A DNA stretch of 64,000 nt from Orthonyx spaldingii. Lineage: Eukaryota; Chordata; Aves; Passeriformes; Orthonychidae. Both the position numbers and the translations under genes were made by a program. Location of the stretch: positions 2,875,208 to 2,939,207 of the forward strand of contig VZTJ01005553.1 of the NCBI GenBank assembly GCA_013397795.1. The letters run 5' to 3'. The notes beneath the pieces are model-generated. The model did not search any database, was not told the origin of the DNA, and saw only the letters and a list, made by a program, of their open reading frames with translations. This document shows positions 1-15,300 of the stretch, in pieces (within the stretch, counting starts at the first letter, position 1; every line of letters starts with the position of its first letter).

Positions 1-392
1 TGATGTAGATGAAATACTGTTCTGTTGTTTAATCTTTCCAAATGGTCTCTGTTCTGTATCTTCTGTTTTTCCATGCATGCCAGGCCCACTGTGTTCTGTA
101 GGAAGAGCTGCTCTTCTGGTTGACAAGTCCTCTTCCTCTGTGGGCTCCCTGCCTTTGGATCTCGCTGATACAAGTTCCCCATCTTCAGTACTAGAACTTC
201 TTTTAAACCAGTCTAAAACTCTTGATACAGATTCATCATCCACTTTCATGAGTTCATCAGCATGTTTGCCAGGCTTGAAAATGGTTTTAGCATCTCTCTC
301 CTCAACAAGATCAGGCTTACCTTGTTGAAGATCTGTAGAATTGGTATTGGACACCTCATGTGCTACTGTTTTAGCAGGAAGTTGATGTCCAT
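1..392 (-). CDS. SYTL2: SYTL2 coding exon, cut by window edge (residues 480-610)
   Basis: The acceptor ATTGTAG precedes 392 bases that stay open to base 1, exactly in the phase left by the upstream exon. The text D-D-E-S-V-S-R-V-L-D-W-F-K-R-S-S (about 535-550) has the look of the long-isoform linker of Slp2. An internal CAACAAG/GTAAGCC donor at 321/320 could shorten the exon to 72 bases. The rest of the gene, including both C2 domains, lies to the left of the window. Confidence 0.9.
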
Positions 393-3300
393 CTACAATG
401 TAAGCAAACTTAGAGTTATGAATCAGACACATGACTAAAAATATTTGGTCTATCTAGAAAATTCTCAGAATTTTTTTTAACTGTTAGTGGAGAAGAGTTC
501 TCTGTCCTTGCATTTTTGGAAAGAACCATACCATGGGCAATAGAGTGAAGACAATTCCTGCTCTAAGACATCCTACTGGAATCATTGCCTCTGAGGGTAC
601 AAGCGGAGAAGATGAGTTAAACCCATACTTAAAGGAAAGGCCTACACTGAAGGGAGGCTGGGCATGGCACGCAAACAGAAGATGACAGTCCAGCATATTT
701 GTGTTTAGTCCCATAAGCAAATCCCTAAGTCACAACTGAATTACTCCCAAGGACAACTGACAGCACTACACTAAAATACCATCCACAACAGAGGTGCCTA
801 TACAGGCTCTGATAAGATTACCAATAGAAGATCATAAAAGTATATTAAAAAAAAAATTGATGATTTAATTCTGCAGTATGTAGCACATTCCTACTACCTC
901 TGTTTCCTAGTTCTTAATTGTTAGATACAAGTGATCCACATTAATGAATATGTGCTATATCCTATCTCATTCCATTCTTCACTCCTATTAGTCTCTTACC
1001 AGTGAAGTTTTTGTGTGACTTTGATTCATGGCTCAAGATGTGGTTGGAATTATTTTCATGTGTCTCATCAACACTCCGCTCATTATTGCTATTTGACAGG
1101 ATATTGCTGGAAGTCTTCTGTGGAGTTTCAAGTTTCTTGGGAGTAACTGTCTTTGTCTGGAAGCTTTCACTAACTGGGAAGACTGATCTGTTAGTGTCAC
1201 AAGGGCTGGATGTAGATGTGTCTTCTTGTAAGCTATGTACTGGGTTTTTTTGTGAAGTTGATGAACAGGTTCCCAAAGGCTTTGCAGCAGAAATTTGCTT
1301 ATCCTCAAGTGAATCTGATTGAACAGCATAATTTCCATTGTTCTGGTTTTTGTCAGGTTTTAACAAATCATGCTCTCCTCTTGCTTTACCATGGTATAGC
1401 TCTGGGCTTTGCAGAGGTTTTCCTTCAACTGGGCTAGATGAGAACCTCACTTGTTTCAGTTTTTCTAGTGAATTTTGCATGTAGTCTTCTGCTTCTTCCA
1501 TAAGAGAGTTCTTCTCACCTTCTCCTTCAAAAATAGTTGCAGTAGAAAGACCATTCTTTTTCTGAACATCTAACATCTGACTGACACGAACTTCTGAGTC
1601 AGTGGAACTTGAGCTTGAGCTGCGCTTCAGAATGCCCCTGGGTGGGATATCAATGCCATTAACCCTCTCAGTCTGCTTGCTTGGTTTGGGAACAAGGTCT
1701 TCTCTTTGTGATACAGAATCTGCTGCTTTGTGAATTAGTTTCCTGGCTTTTGGGACAGGACGCTTAACTAGTTCCTTCTGTGATTCATCAGTAAGTTCTA
1801 CAGAAGGCTTCTTAGGCTTCTCTGTTTCATCATTTTGTAAGTTTGATTTAGGTGGACTGTCTTCTGAGAGTGATAAAATTTCTATAAGACATAGAAGAGC
1901 TGGTAAGTTTGCGTGACATTTGCCAGTATAAACAGAAAGATATGACAGTGCAGATCTAGAATACAGTGATTATAGTGGTTTATTAAAAACAATTGCAGCA
2001 AAAACACAGCCAGAAATTTTACATAGGTGTTGATTTCATTTTCATGTAATAGAAATTTTTAGCAAATTAAAAGCTTGCTGTTATTTCTTATTTTAGAAGC
2101 ATTAACAATTTGACGCTACCAAAGACAGAGAGCACATCAAGTTTTTTATCAGCATTATTCCTGCAAGGGACAAAGTTTGCAGGGAAGAGCAGCTTTTGAA
2201 TACACATGCACCTCTTCAGGGTCAGAACATAAACATCAACCTACAAAAATGGAAACTGGCTATTTCCACAGTCATATAGAACAAGGCAAATGAAGAAATA
2301 ATCTCTTGGCAGGGAGATGAAGTGTTTTTTATTCCTACTAAGCAAATATTTTGTTTTCCTGTTAGCATGCTTCATAACAGAGACAGGAAAGTAATATCCA
2401 CATATAACTCTAAATTACAACTTCAAATGCCTGTATTGTGTTATATAATCACTCATCCACTTGCTTTCAGAAAATATTGCTGGAAAGGAAGGATAATAAA
2501 CAGGACTAAGGAAACAAAGGAGAAAAGTACAGATCAAAGAGAGCTAGGCTGCTTCTGTCCAGCTAATTAACAGCAATGATTGGAAGGTCATGAAGACAGC
2601 TATGCCACATTCAAAGAAATTTCACTGTTCTCTTATCACCAATTCAGGACAAACAGCCCTCTCAGATGGAGTGCTTAGTACTGACTGGAACTATGAGTAA
2701 AAGAAAGGAAGCAAAATCCATTTACTCCTGTCTACAGCCATTTCCTGAGTATATTCATGTTTTAGACGAGGTTTGAAATAAACTAGTTGACAACTCCCAG
2801 TAGTTAGACAAAAAAGGTTTTGATCTCTTTCAGAAAGAAGCTATGAGAGTAAAAATAATTTCCATATAAACCTACAGGAAATTCACAGTCATCTGCTAAA
2901 GAAGTACATTTACCCTTCTTTGATAGCTGAGGTAAAATGGCCGGTCTGTTTTCTGATTCCCCACTGTTCCAGTTATCATCTGATGCAATGGAATTAAATG
3001 GATTTCTCCTTTGCTAAAAAGGGAACAAACATTATTGTTGCAGTCAAATTCTTACATCAGTACAGTCTTCACAAAATAGACATAAGTGCAGTGATTTCCT
3101 CTTCCTCACTAACCTAGCAGCAAAGAGTCTGAAGACATACCTCTTAAGTTGGATACATGACAAAAAACCTAAACAATATGAACAGGAAACTATCAGAAGT
3201 GCCAGTGATAACCTCATCTTGTTCTTTTGAACTCACCAACCCACCACCAACTCAGAGATAAGCCACTACTTAAAGACACTTGAAAATCCCAAGTTGTTGC

Positions 3301-6300
3301 AAGTTAAATAATTTTATCTTTAATTCTGTGATATCAGGACAGACCAGGCCAATCCGTTTTCTGTAGTTGAACAGATTGGAAATAATGTCAAGAAAAAACA
3401 GCCACCAATTATAAGTGTAGCAGCACTTTAGTGCTGAATCTTTAGTGACTTTCATTATCTCCTGCCAAAACAAAAAAAAAAAAAAAAATACTCCTTTTTT
3501 TACGAATTATTATCTTGCTTCCTTAAAGTTTTACTTATGTTTACCTCTGAAGAAAATAACTTCCACCATCTTCAATTATCAGTCATACCTTTACTGATGA
3601 GACTGCTGCCTTCACAGGTCTCTCCTCTGGTTTGCTTAATGCAAAGGTTACTTCTTTAGAACTGTAAAGGAAAATTATATAACAACTTCAGCAAACAGGA
3701 CATTAAGCCTTTTTGAACACACAAAACAAAGATTCATTTATACATATGCAAACATAAACACTTGGCACCTGAATTTTTCTATTTAGCCTGTTCTCATCAA
3801 ATTTAGAAGAAAAGCATCTCATTCCTACAGCAAGGGGGACACTCTTGCTGCTTTGTTTCCTTGCAAAAATTTATTTACTTGTTAAAGAATTCAATGCAAC
3901 TTCTACTTAGCATGACAGAAAACATATTTTTGATACATTTTAGATGTTTAAGCAAGCTTTATGTAAATATAGCTACTCTCCAAACAATATCTATGTTGCC
4001 ATCTCCCTCCTTCTCCTACATTTTTACTTCTAGGACTGAAATCAAAGTGGAGGAAAGTGTCAAAATCTGATTAAAAATAGAGTTTTGAAATGTGTCAAAG
4101 TCAGAAAAAACAGAGAAACCCCATTACCATTATAGTAAAGATGTCACATGTCACAGATGACAACACATCCCCTCAGAGGTACAGCTTACAAGCTATTCTT
4201 TCAATTGTGATGTATAAATATTTTGGATTGACAGCATAAATGAAGTAAGTTATTACTTGTGATAATAAGCATAGCCCAGATATGGAGAAATTAAAACATC
4301 TAGAAGAGACAGCTCCTATATTATCTTGAGTAATATTTCATCTACTTGTAAAACGATGCAAGGTTTTTTCCCAATCAGATTTTTACAATTTGAGTTTATC
4401 TAAACATCTCAGGTATGAAAAAGTATTTGGGTTTTGAGGATGGAAGTTAGACACCTTCTAACTTAGATGTTAGATTTCAATATGGCCTTCACATAATAAC
4501 CATATTCAGTATCCTAATTTTATATGGAAAACACTGTCATTAACCAACATACACACTTATGATTTTGGGGTGGGGGAACAGCATGAAGCAGAAAAAAATT
4601 ATTTTTCCAGATAGGAAATATATCTCAGGCTAAGAAGGAAAGCAACTCCTATGGTTTTTTCCAGTACAGATGTACAAAGAGATTCCAAAACTGAATATTT
4701 CTTTGCTCCATGATCTTTGTTAAGTGTGAAAAGACTTTAAGGTGCTAAGCAGAAGAGCCACAAGGTGTCTCAGGACAGAAACAGCATCCAGCTCTCATCA
4801 AGTTCCAGACTGACTTCCTTGCATCCATAAAGATCTCTCCAGTTTGGTAACTGATAACAGTCTGCCCTCCTGAGGGGAGAACAACTTTCCCATCTTCTCC
4901 AGGGTGCAGCAGAGTTAAGCTCAAAGCTTTTAGGGGAGGAAAAAAAAAGCCAAACCAAAACACTTTGATAGCTAACCTTGAAAGGCTATTTGCCTCTGGA
5001 CTGCTCAGTACTTCTGGGCAGTGACACCACATTTTTCAAAAGGAAAAACAAAACTATGGAGAAGATAAAATTACTATAGTGAGCAGTGTGAACATAAGGC
5101 TAGCAAAAAAATAGCAGTTGCAATCTAAGATATAAACTTTTGTATCTCTTCCTTGCTGTTTTGATTCAACACTGCCTTTAAGAAATATACCACCATGCAG
5201 AGTGATAAAGAGTTAAGGTATGAGCTGATCTTGTAATGCAATCTATCTCAGAGGTGAAAAATTAACTGTTCTTACATTTCTGTAAAACAGTAACTGGTGT
5301 AGCCTCTTATATGCACACACCAGATTACTAACAGATTACTACTGTTCCTTCTATTCTTTGCTGATCCCAAGCAAGAAAAAAAAAATTCTGGTTCCCAAAG
5401 AGCTAAATGTTGCAACTTCTAGTTACTTTTCAAAAATATCCTTTCATATTATAGTTTTTAACCTTAGTTCCAACATATTTTTCTAAGTGTGAAAATACAC
5501 ATACATATAAAGAAACTACAGAAAATGGAGTTTATGTTCTTGCTTTTATAAAGCACTCGTGTACTTGTTTTTGAGAGCACCTGTATGCTCCTGCATTTTG
5601 TGTCTTGTCTGCACTATCTACTACTGAACAGGACAACCATGACTTTTGTTTTTAAGGTCTGGGTCCTAAATGCTTCAACCCTTCACTCATTTCAAGCAAG
5701 GAAAATACTCTTATGCACCCTGGGATGCAAGAAACCAGTTACACATTCTTCAATGCAGTTTTTACAGGTGGGGAGGTACCTTTTTGTGTGTGTGTTCAAT
5801 GAAACAGAATCTCACAATCTTTCTTGCAATGCTCCTTTGGATTTACCACAGAATAATCAAAGATTATCAACTGCTCTAAATAAAGTATAGCAGAGAAAAA
5901 ACAACAGCCAGGATCCTATAACCAAGCTATACAACAAAGGGCCATAAAATGAGTTTACCCACAACCCATACAGATAAGAAAACTGAACACACAGTTCCCA
6001 GATATGCTGCATTCACAAGGCTAATCTAAGAGTGTATAAGGCCAAACTGATAGATTAAAAAAGATTTTAAAAATTCTGCACTTCAGCTCAGCAAAATGAC
6101 GTGCTGAGAACCACAATGAAGGCCCAAGTCCCATACAGACTGAGGCAACAAGGCAAAGGCAGGGGCAAAGCTAAAGAAAAAGGTTACAGATTTGCAGGCA
6201 TTGTGAATACATGGATTTTAAAAATCAGGACTTTTGTGCAAGTTTTCCATTTGCTGAACTCCAGGAGCCACACTTGCCACCTGTTCAATGTTGATTAAGA

Positions 6301-9300
6301 ATACTTTCTAGATGAGGGAAGAAAAGAGCCTACAAATCTTAATTTGAAAGATAACCCCCCTTTTTTGAGATTCAGCATATATATAAATGGCATCACTGGA
6401 GAGAGGTAATATTGACAGTGTGACTCACCTTTGAAAACTCATTCTGTTCAAGGTTACACCTTCAAAGACACTTCACACACCTGGCCTGTAAAGGCTCTGG
6501 TATGCAAGAAAATTATCACAATGATATAACACTCAAGAAAGAAATAACTCAGAGCTTCATTAAGGAATAGCTATTTGAGGTGTGGGGATAAAGGTCACTA
6601 TGCTAATTTTATGAATATTGTTGCTCCACCTAGTATAGTAGCACCCTGATTGAACAGTAGTTGAACTGGCCCCAGGGTTGGATTTTATCCTTATCAGTTT
6701 ACAAACAGATCTACCAGAACTGAACTTTCTTTACACTCAGTAAGAATTGTTTTGCTTTAAGAACAGGATCCAGAACCACAGTAACTCCAAGCAATTTATC
6801 ACATAACTTCTGTACCCAATCCTCAGGTTAGCAGCTGTGTAGTTTATGCAAAACCTGCAAGTCAGTGCTGGCCTCAGGCACACTCTTAGAGAAAGAAGGG
6901 GAAAGGGAAAAACAAAGAAAGAAAAAAAAACCAAAAAAACCATCAACCCCCCAACTCCCACAAACTTATTCTTAAAGCAGCACTTTAAAATGCTTTAAAA
7001 GTCCAAGTGCTTGAACCACAGGTAGCATTTGGACACTGTAAGCTGTGAACTGCCTTTAATACAATCCCAAATTCTCAGATGACACCCTTTTTCATCCTCT
7101 TAGATGTGTTAAGACTATTGCATTGTAAGAGGAAGAGCCCATTAATTCCTTGTGGCTCCACTATCTTAACAAGCAAATGTTTGTAGACTTTCCCTTCCCA
7201 CCCCAGCTGCTGGGTTTATTGCTTTCTCACCATTGAGTTTCCTTCTGCCATTACAGACAGGCCCACAGTTATGCCAGGTCAGTCTCTTTCAAATTCCAGT
7301 ATTAAGACAACAGAAAGTAAGAGTATTTTAAAAGCATATGGTGCCTCCTGCAAGTTCTCACAAGCAATATTGTGTAGACTAACTTCAGTTATAGTGAAGT
7401 AAGCCCACACTGAAATCATAAGCAATGAATTTCACAGTCCTGCCGCATTTGCTTGTGGTAGGTTTTGACATTTTAGAAGCAAATGATCCAAGACATCCAA
7501 TCAAGTATTTACACAACGTCAGTGTAAGCGAGGGTTCAGCCCACGTATGATAGATCACTTCCTAAGGTCCATTTTCAACTGTCTCATAAATCACTGGACT
7601 GTGTGAGCTTGCTCTAGAGAGAGGATCTGGAGCTACTGAGGAAAGTACAAGTACACATGAACAAGGCATGGAGGCTGATTAACTTCTGGTACAATCTGGA
7701 GCAAAAGGCAGGAGAGAGTCCTGGAAAATAATTATCAAGCTCTGCATACCTGTGGTCTGAAATTAGTCATCAAATCACTTCAAGTTGAAGACCACCATCC
7801 AGTTGGTCTCATTTAAGAAAATTGTCTACATATTCTTAAACCTTGCTATGCTATGTATTTTTGAAGAGGCTGCCTTGGCATATTATGAAATCTGTTTTCC
7901 CTTATCAATCACACAGAGTTTGTGAAGAGTTGAAATTTCAAGAATAGCATTATAAGGCTGTACTTCTTTAAAAGTATCATCTTTTCCTGATGTGCAAGAT
8001 GACATGTAAAATATTCTAAAATATATATTAAAAAGCAACATGTCTTGTGGTGTTCCTAAAGAAATAACTTCCTAGCAATCCCCTGAAGGTAAAAGCCACC
8101 TGTAAGAAAACCTACACTTAGTAACAAGTAACTCTGTCAGCAGATCAGTTAACTTGGGTTGGGAGGGGAAACAGAGCTGTCTTGTGATAAGCAACCTTTG
8201 TCATCCTTTTTGTACAACTTCATTTTTGGGGAGTCCATAACAAAGAAGTTTATTTGACCTTTTTCAGCACAATTTCAGATGTGGTCAAAACAAACACCTC
8301 TGAGTTCACTGATAGTGATAAAATATAAGAAGGACCAGTACACAAGCCAGAGTCGTTAAGACTCACACCAACCTTTGCTGCCATTCACCATGAATGTGTG
8401 TGCCCAGTTTGCAGACCACGAAAGTGAAAGGTTCAATTGCTACTAGGTATTGCATAAATGCATAGTAGAAGAAGCCTTACTGCAAAGAAAAAACAGATGA
8501 TGTACAAAGAAAGACTTAAAAGACAAACAAGAAAGTGGAAGGTTACAGAGCTGATCAATGGCACAACCAGAAGTAACACAGTCACCCCAAGAAGTAACTG
8601 TGGCTCTTACCTCACTCTGTTCACTAAAAGCACAAACAATGGCTATCTGGGTTACACCCTAGTTCTTGTTTCCTCAGTGTGTTGACGAATCTGTTCACTT
8701 AAAGATATTTCACTTTCACCTCCTCTGACTCCAGCTCCTTCACCACCTTCCTTCTCAAATGTAGGCTTTTTGGAAGTTTTTAACACAGCCAATGAATTAC
8801 ATGTAAATATTTTAAAGAGAAGACATGTCTGTTTCAGAAATCAACACAGGCTATTTCAAAGCCAAATAAAGCTGTTTGGGATGTTTACAGACTTGAGATA
8901 AAGTGATTTAATACAAAATCCTTTTTACTTCAGAAACTGCTTATCATCCAGCCCTCCTGACAGCTGTAGTAATTCAGGCATACCAAAGATGACTGTTTTA
9001 TCTTACTCTGAAAGGAAGCTTCTCCATTCCAGAAAGACATTTACTTTTCATGGTAGAATCTGACTAATTTTCTGCAGGTATCTAAAGATTCTAGTTCTTT
9101 CCACCTGAAATACATTTAGTTTCCTTAAAAAGTCTCAGAGGTCTTAAACTGTATACCAAATAATCTGGAAAATTCTAAACAGCAATTTCTTAGTCTCCCA
9201 TTCTTCATATGATATAAAGTGTTCAAAACATGTGGATGTGGCACTTGGGCATATGGTTTAGTGGTGGCCTTGGCAGTGTTAGGTTAATGGCTGGACTTGA

Positions 9301-12300
9301 TGATCTTACTGGTTTTTCTAACCTCAATAACGCTGTGATCCATGTCTAAAATTCTGGCAAAATCAATAGAATGGTTTCAGTAAACAGCTGAATGAAGAGA
9401 TGCAGAGATTGTGGTTCCCCTATTACTGACTGCAGAGGACTGATCATGGTCAGTCATTTTCTAACTAGAAAATCCAGGTCTCACTTCAAGAAAATGAAAT
9501 AAATAGTGACATGAGAACATGTCTGTGACCATTCTATACTTGATTGTCAACTTTATCTGAAAAAGGCAAGCTGAAGATTGTTAACTGTTCTACATTCAAA
9601 TGCAGAACAATGCATTACTATGTGCCTGTCACACACAAAGATTTCTTGGACAATTCTGAGGGAACATTTGGTGACCTTTGAAATAAGAGATAAGTACAAT
9701 ATTTTGGGTGGAACTTACAGCTCAAAAGTTCCACTAATCCATATATGTACATTCTAAGTGTGATAGGCAGCTTACCTGGAACTAGTTTTCTGTTGGTCTT
9801 CTTGATGCTCCACAATGCCGTGTAGATCTGGTGGCACCAAGGCTTCTTTATTAACATTGTTCACCCAGCTGATCTTTGCTTTGCTCGTTTTGTTCTGACC
9901 CACTTCAGCTAAAACATGAAACAAGAATATAGTTGTTTACCCCATGTTCATACAGGATTTCTTAAGAAAGAAGTACAAGTATTTGCATTTAGTCCTCCAG
10001 CTGTTTCTAAAGTCCACTATACTTGTTTTCAGAAGCAGATCTGGTGTCTTCTGAGGAACACCTTTTTAATGCTACTAAAAATGTCAAATACTGCTCTGAA
10101 TATTTCATTCTACTACTCCAGGTGTATCTAGTTTAGACCTTAAAGTGATCCTAAATGGAGGAGTTTTCTACAAGAACCCTGGTAAAGATTGATCCTCTAG
10201 TTCTTGCAGTTAAACAAATATTGAAAATTCATCCTCAGTATCCTGAGGAAGCAAAAATGATTAAACCACAGGAAACTGAAAATATGTTGAAATTCAGTTA
10301 GTCTAGTCAATTATTCCCTTCCTAGCAGTAAACTGAAAGTTGGTAATAACTCAGTTAAGCAGGTGGCTGATCCTTTATGGGCAGAATTACCACAAGATTT
10401 TTAAAAGGTAATATAAAAACCCCAAACAAACAAAAAGCCTCACCTCACTCAGCAAATGCAAATACATTTGCATTTCTTTTTAGGGTGGGACAGAATCCTA
10501 TTCTGATAACCCCTTTCAGAGTAAAAATATTACATTATTTCCTCAACCATTCTTTATGCTTCACCAATAGTTTAGAAGTGAAGAATTTCTTAGTGTGCAA
10601 AAATAAACAAGATTTTTATTCGCACTTTTGCTATCCATAACTGCAAGAAAACATATCTTGTGATCTCATGAGTCTTTGAAACCAAAGAATTGCACGTAGT
10701 TCTGAATGTATCAATATGTCCCTTTGTTTAAGTAATTAGATTGGGATTAATTAGTCTTCCTTTAAGATAATATGGCTTTAAGTACTTTCCTTTAAGCTAC
10801 AAGTTACTGTGAAATTTAGCTAGACTTTTACAGCTGATTTTCATAACCTTCAAGCCCAAAACCAGGCAAGATGACACTCACACTACACTAACCACCTGTG
10901 ATTTGTTTTCTGCATTCTTTTGTTTCAGGCCTTTTCTTGTTAACTTAAAAACTAAAAGCAGTAACCTCAACTAAACTGACATTATTCAAACTCATCTCTG
11001 AAAACACAGAAGTTGAGAAGGTGCAATGTTACAGCGTTAGACAGAGGAAAACAAGGCTAACTTGTAGTAACAAAACCTATAGAAAGCAACAAACTGTAGT
11101 CCAGCCACAGTATAGAGAGAAGTACCCTACTTGTTTCACTAGCATGTAGCAAAATCCCTTGACAGAACTTAAAAAAACTAAATAGCACAAACATCAGTAC
11201 AATCTGGTAAGAACAATGTAAATCTTGCCCTTCTAAATCAAAAGGACTTAGTAGAACTTGAGGAGGTTAAAAGGGCATGTAGGTCAGTTTCACTAGGAAA
11301 AAAAATTACTTTCTATACAAAGAATGACAAAATAGACCAGGACAATTTAGATTAAAAGTCAGATGCTGAGAGATTTATAATGAGGGTCTATAAAATCCTG
11401 GATATTAATAAGTTTTTGTGAACACAGACTGATTGCTCACTCCCTCTATCCAAGGGATAAAGTTAATGGTGAGCAGGGCACCCACCCTGATATGGGGATT
11501 CTGGGTGCATTTAAAGCTCACGTGGACACAGGATACCAGTTACAGCTGCCAGAGCTTTCAGCACATATATTTCAGATAGTTATAACCACTACCTCTAGCT
11601 TGATGCCTGCCATTAAGCCACAAAGGTCTTGAACCAAGCACCCAAAATCTTGGAAATTCTTGTTAAAAAGCCATTTCCTCAATCTCAAATTCTTTGCATG
11701 TTCCTAAATAACTCACAGGGCCCCAGAAACGAAAATGACAATGAGTCCAGCAGTGCAGAGAGCTTTTAAGCCTACACATAAACACAAGCCAGTCCCTTCT
11801 GTTGGCAGTCACCACTCTTTCATATACAGCACTGGGGGAGAGGAAAGCTTGCACTGTAAATTGTATGGGAAGTCTCTTTTTGCATCACTTTCCACTTGTA
11901 GAGACATCAGTATTCTTGTATTTCACAGGCAACATTGTCTGAGGTTAGCAAAGTAAGAGCCAGCCTTTCCAAAATAAAGTGCAAACCAAATGCTTACCAA
12001 TGGTGGCAGGCTTCCTGCGCATGGACGCTCTGATAATGTCTGCTCCATGTATCTTATCTCTGTGCCTCTTCGACTTGGCCTCATAAAACCACTGCCCACT
12101 CATATTCTTTAGCTGAACACTGTCTTTGATTTTTTCTGGTAAATGCCTGAGGAAGAGAAAAAATGCATAAGTGAGATATAAACATACCTCACACATTTAA
12201 TTATGTGAACAGGAAAAGAGTCAGATTTTTTAGTTGCTTGTTTTTAGTTTTGGGGAGCAGGGTTGTGTTTTGTTCATAGGTTGTTTTTTTTTTAAACATT

Positions 12301-15300
12301 GTCTCCACATGCTATTTCCATGTTCTCACCTGTTACACTCCTTATTTAATCATGAAGGATGACAATGAGCTGGAAAGAGAAGAGTATCCTCCTTATTACT
12401 TCTACCTATGCTCTGAGGGTAACTTTGAAAAAAAAATAGCTTAGCTATGATAAGCACTTAAGCACTGGAGAAGTCTTCAGTAACTGCAGATCTTGACTTC
12501 CTGCCTTCAAAGGCCAGTTTTCCAAGATTAAAATTGAGATAAACTAGTAGAACAGCATAAAAAGTCTCTATCAAAATTAAGAGCATAGCTATTTTGGGGC
12601 TCAGGAAATGCCTCTTCAGGGTGTTTTTTTTTTTTTGCACTGCTGTTACACACACTCCAAACGTGCATTGGAAGTATGGTGCCATTTTTTCTGTAAGTTA
12701 CACAAAAATCCTTCTATGAATACAATGAGTTACAAAGGAAGACATCATCATATGGAAGAAACAACAAAATAAGTTTGTGCCATTTATTTTATTAATCTAC
12801 ATATATCCATCTTGTGAACTGCAGCCATTTCAAAAACTGGGAGACAAATTTTTAATAATTTGCTTTCAGGCTTCAGGGTTTCCCTGCTTTTATGAAGCAT
12901 GCTTTAACAGAATAAGTAGCTGCTGTGGGCAATTTGAGAGGTTGTATTCTTTCCTTGTTAGGCATGTAACATATTAGGCATATGCTTATACGTGGCCTGG
13001 AGACTAACCTGCAGATCAGGGAAGTTACCACACAGATTTAGAGAGCACTTAAACAAAAAAAAAGTCAAGTCATGCTTCATCTTCCTTCTCCACTAATGTT
13101 CTTTCCTTCAGCAAAATAAGCTAAAAACAGAGCCCAAGGGAGAAATCAAATCAGATCCATTTACTGAGACTTGAAGCCTATGCATAGTCCACATTGCCAT
13201 GGAATGATGCTGTCTTTCACAGGCCTGATGGACAATCATGAATGGGTTGGGAGGGACCTTTAAAGATCATCTAGCCAAACTCCAAGGAAGTCCACCACAG
13301 TATGACATTTCTCAGGAGTTTAGGGGAAAGAATTTCTGGTGCAATCAATTAATTCTGATGCTTTTATTATAGGTTGCAGATTTGGCTGTCAAGTACAGAC
13401 AGGGATTCACAGCAGAGAAAGGACACTGAGCTAGTCCCAACACCCACAATAAGACAGACCATTCTTATCTTTCAATCCACTTCTCCAGCTTCGTATGGCT
13501 AGATATGAAAAGTCTTATTTGAATGTATCAGCTGTATTAGAATTTGAATATTTAAAACCTCATTTTGAAAGTACTGTCAAAAACCAGTCCCTCCTAGGTG
13601 TGCCTCAAATCTACTACATACAGCTTAGGCTCCTGGATGCTAAGGTCAACATTGCCATTTTTAATGCCAACATTCAACAGTCCATAGCATTACTGTGCCA
13701 TTGAAAATTTCTCCCTCCCTCTGGGCTTCTCCAAGGGCCAAAATATGCACCTCTCATAAATAAGTGTTCTAAGCTGAAGCAGGAACACAGCAGTAGCTTC
13801 CCTTTGTCCTCCAGCAAATACATTATTCAGTTTATAAATGCAGTCAGCAGGAAGAGTGGAAGTGTAGAACACACAAATTTTTTACAGATGACTGCTTCTC
13901 CCTTTCACCTTCTTTCACACATGTTATTTGTCTTCTCAGAAGTGATGCCCCTTAGGGCTAGGGACTGGCTTTTCAGCTGTTTGTACAGCCTGCAGGGCAG
14001 CAGAGCTCTGACCGCAGCAAATGCTCCAGGACAGTATGACAACATATGCCAAGGGAGGTTCTCTAGTGCGAGGGTACTGAGTCACAGGGCAAGTATTCAA
14101 TGCCCTCACCCTGTTTGATTCAATCCTTTTACTCCAGACACTGCTCACCCCCCTCCCCTTTGTATTTAGCCACTGAAACTGGGGTGTGGTTGGAAAGGTT
14201 TCCAAGTCACCTCAGAGCAGAGGAAGCTCAGCTGGGCTGTGGAAGGGGACAGGAGGCCTCTCAGCTCTTGCAGCCTACTTACCTGCCTGCAGGACTCTCA
14301 GATCGGTGACCAGTTAACATAACAGCTGGACAAAGACATGGATTTGTCATAGCTCTAGACTCAGTAAATGTCACCCATGGCCGATGCAGCCCTCATTTTG
14401 TCTGTAAGTGAATGTCAAGCACCTTGCTCCCACCTCTGCTTGCTGCCTATAAGAGTTAGTGTACCTTAACTCCACCAGTTCAACTGGCCTTCTAGACTTT
14501 AGGACATAATTAATTATGCTTGTTAACAAAGGTAAAAATGTGCTCTCAATTTACACGGCACTTCCTTTACAAATGACCTGCCTGCCTGATAGGGTCTGTA
14601 TGGTGAGAACTGATAGATGCTCACAGCAGCTGACTTAAAACAGACTTTTGCCATCTTACCTCAAAGTAAGCTTCACTTACCTTTTCAAGAGAGGTGTTTA
14701 GCCTCTCAGTCCTATTTTTTTTTTAAGAACTAAGAGCAACACAAATATTAAAGCTATTTCCAGGTATTGCCCAGTCACAAATAAAGAAACAGACTTCCAT
14801 TATCAGAAAGATAATTAGTTGTAGGTCTTGACAACGAAAAAAGTTTTTGAGGCTCCTGTGTTCACCAACATATCACAGACTTGTAACCCCGGTGGCTGTT
14901 TTTGCAACAAATGGGAATTTTTACAATGTTACTTCTCAAGCTAGGAGAAGGTCTTGGCAGTAATACCAAACTGCTTGCACTATGTGGGCCGACTTGGATT
15001 GTGGTCTACCTTGAAAGGAACTGTGGAGAATCAGACTGCAGCCATGGTTTTCCACAGCTACGTCTGCCTCCCAGCAAACCACAACAGGACTAGAAGCCAA
15101 CAACTGATTCTACACCAGCTCCTCAGTTAAAGAGGCTGGCCAAGTTGTCATTACATTTTTCTCTTGCTGATCAAAGAACTAGTAGGTATCCAGATTAAGA
15201 ATCAGATTGCAGGCTTGGTTGCCAAGTTTGTAATTAGGAGGAAATGCAGCAAGAGCTTTATGTATGATGCAAGTATATATTCTGGAGTCCCTCTGTGCTC

